Shown: one piece after another, positions 62,301-64,000 of the stretch
Layout of the letters: every line of letters begins with the position of its first letter
How positions within the stretch are numbered: position 1 is the first letter of the stretch
Assembly: GCF_932526225.1 (NCBI RefSeq)
Contig: NC_064037.1
Coordinates: forward strand, 434,001 to 498,000
Source: Nematostella vectensis
Lineage: Eukaryota > Cnidaria > Anthozoa > Actiniaria > Edwardsiidae
DNA length: 64,000 bases
Reading direction: 5' to 3'
The notes under the pieces: generated by a model
Databases searched by the model: none
The model's input: the letters and a program-made list of their open reading frames with translations, nothing else
Told to the model about the DNA's origin: nothing
Translations under genes and position numbers: made by a program

Positions 62301-64000
62301 CTTTTCCCGAATGTAACCTCCAGTCCGATGGTGTCTTTGCTTGGGATAGTTTACGATACCAATAGTATCAAAAGTAATTTTCATTACAATTCCCTTCAGC
62401 AATGCCACGTTAGTCTTTCGTTGCGGGCACTTGACTACTAACGCAACGACTCGGGTTCGATTCCCGCTGATAGCCTATTTTTTTTTCTTTATTTTTTTGT
62501 TTTAATATCGATACTTAATTATACTGTTCTTGGTGTGTCATGACATAAAAAGAAGGTATAGGGATATTTTTATGTACTCTCAGCATCTTTGATGTGCTCA
62601 TGCTTTGTTCAGGATCCTGTACATATTTTATGCACACAAGAACTAACTAGATTCCTTGGATAACTTGATTAAGTAGATTCTAACATAGAGCATAGCGCTC
62701 GATAGATTGATATACCTTTTTTTCCGAGTATACTGTTTTATTTTTCCTAATGTTACTTTTTGGAATTTACATTTGGAAAAAAAAATTATCGATTGTAACC
62801 TTTTGGAGGTTACACTCGTAAAACAAATTCCCGAATGTAACCCTGAAGCTTTTCCCGAATGTAACCTCCAGTCCGATGGTGACTTTGCTTGGGATAGTTT
62901 ACGATACCAATAGTATTAAAAGTAATTTTCATTACAATTCCCTTCAGCAATGCCACGTTAGTCTTTCGTTGCGGGCACTTGACTACTAACGCAGCTACCC
63001 GGGTTCTATTCCCGCTGATAGCCTATTTTTTTTTCTTTACTTTTTTTTCAAATATCGATACTTAATTATACTGTCCTTGGTATGTCATGACATAAAAAGA
63101 AGGTATAGGGACATTTTTATGTACTCTCAGCATCTTTGATGTGCTCATGCTTTGTTCAGGATCCTGTACATATTTTATGCACACAAGAACTAACTAGATT
63201 CCTTGGATAACTTTATTAAGTAGATTCTAACATAGAGCATAGCGCTCGATAGATTGATATACCTTTTTTTCCGAGTATACTGTTTTATTTTTCCTAATGT
63301 TACTTTTTGGAATTTACATTCGGAAAAAAAATTATTGATTGTAACCTTTTGGAGGTTACACTCGTAAAACAAATTCCCGAATGTAACCCTGAAGCTTTTC
63401 CCGAATGTAACCTCCAGTCCGATGGTGACTTTTCTTGGGATAGTTTACAATACCAATAGTATTAAAAGTAATTTTCATTACAATTCCCTTCAGCAATGCC
63501 ACGTTAGTCTTTCGTTGCGGGCACTTGACTACTAACGCAGCGACCCGGGTTCGATTCCCGCTGATAGCCTATTTTTTTTCTTTCTTTTTTTTTTTTAAAT
63601 ATCGATACTTAATTATACTGTTCTTGGTGTGTCATGACATAAAAAGAAGGTATAGGGACATTTTTATGTACTCTCAGCATCTTTGATGTGCTCATGCTTT
63701 GTTCAGGATCCTGTACATATTTTATGCACACAAGAACTAACTAGATTCCTTGGATAACTTGATTAAGTAGATTCTAACATAGAGCATAGTGCTCGATAGA
63801 TTGATATACTTTTTTTCCGAGTATACTAATTTATTTTTTCTAATGTTACTTTTTGGAATTTACATTCGGAAAAAACATTATCGATTGTAACCTTTTGGAG
63901 GTTACACTCGTAAAACAAATTCCCGAATGTAACCCTGAAGCTTTTCCCGAATGTAACCTCCAGTCCGATGGTGACTTTCTTGGGATAGTTTACGATACCA

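Larger units (their letters stand above)
43841..64000 (+). repeat. ~545-bp satellite array, right segment (37 cassettes)
   Basis: Cassettes start at 43869, 44414, 44963, 45508, 46058, 46605, 47152, 47695, 48243, 48789, 49333, 49840, 50384, 50932, 51480, 52026, 52573, 53116, 53664, 54210, 54758, 55304, 55849, 56396, 56941, 57489, 58035, 58580, 59127, 59672, 60216, 60764, 61310, 61858, 62404, 62952 and 63498. Near 43910 and 45005 a two-monomer copy (offset 1094) is seen. Those at 55304, 58035 and 62952 read GGTTCTATTCC. About 40 bp are missing near 49578. The array runs off the right edge. No gene is seen. Confidence 0.95.

Noticed and set aside
1-64000. A CRISPR array, because of the many regular repeats.
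   Set aside because: The repeat unit is about 545 bp with no unique short spacers and no cas genes; it is a tandem satellite.

Overview
The window is almost entirely one tandem satellite array from a eukaryotic nuclear genome, interrupted by one LTR retrotransposon and two solo LTRs. The Ty3/Gypsy-type Gag-Pol, with an N-terminal C2H2-like finger and a C-V-D-D reverse-transcriptase box, resembles elements of marine invertebrates such as cnidarians and molluscs. That host assignment is recall-based and weak. I see no host protein gene, rRNA or CRISPR, and no bacterial operon signals.

Satellite. The monomer is about 545 bp, AT-rich, always in the same orientation, and runs off both ends of the window. 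Each monomer carries a 72-nt block shaped like a tRNA gene: D-arm, 7-nt anticodon loop with U33, 7-nt T-loop, usually an exact RNA polymerase III B box (GGTTCGANTCC), then a run of T. I located 107 such blocks by eye. Stems other than the D- and T-stems are degenerate, so the block looks like a tRNA-derived Pol III cassette rather than a working tRNA. The rest of the monomer holds a dyad-rich segment built from copies of GAATGTAACC on both strands, plus an AT-rich spacer.

Layout. 1-3865: array. 3866-9210: minus-strand retrotransposon with two 249-bp LTRs that differ at one base and a 5-bp target duplication (ACAAT). It encodes a single uninterrupted Gag-Pol of 1597 aa. 9216-17963: array. 17964-24753 and 24754-31543: a near-perfect 6790-bp tandem duplication of 12 monomers, each copy carrying a solo LTR at the same site as the full element. 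31668-31734: a 10-bp minisatellite at a broken monomer. 31735-64000: array with nested higher-order duplications of 1, 2, 3, 5, 7 and 10 monomers.

How the parts relate. The retrotransposon sits 14-18 bp upstream of position 1 of a tRNA-like block, about where Pol III transcription would start, which recalls Ty3 targeting. Its LTR and leader share an exact 11-bp inverted match placed as in the self-priming element Tf1, with a TATA-like box and AATAAA at fitting distances. The second catalytic acidic residue of integrase is Asn, so this copy is probably integration-dead although the frame is open. The full element and both solo LTRs descend from one insertion, which gives a relative clock for the array's rearrangements.
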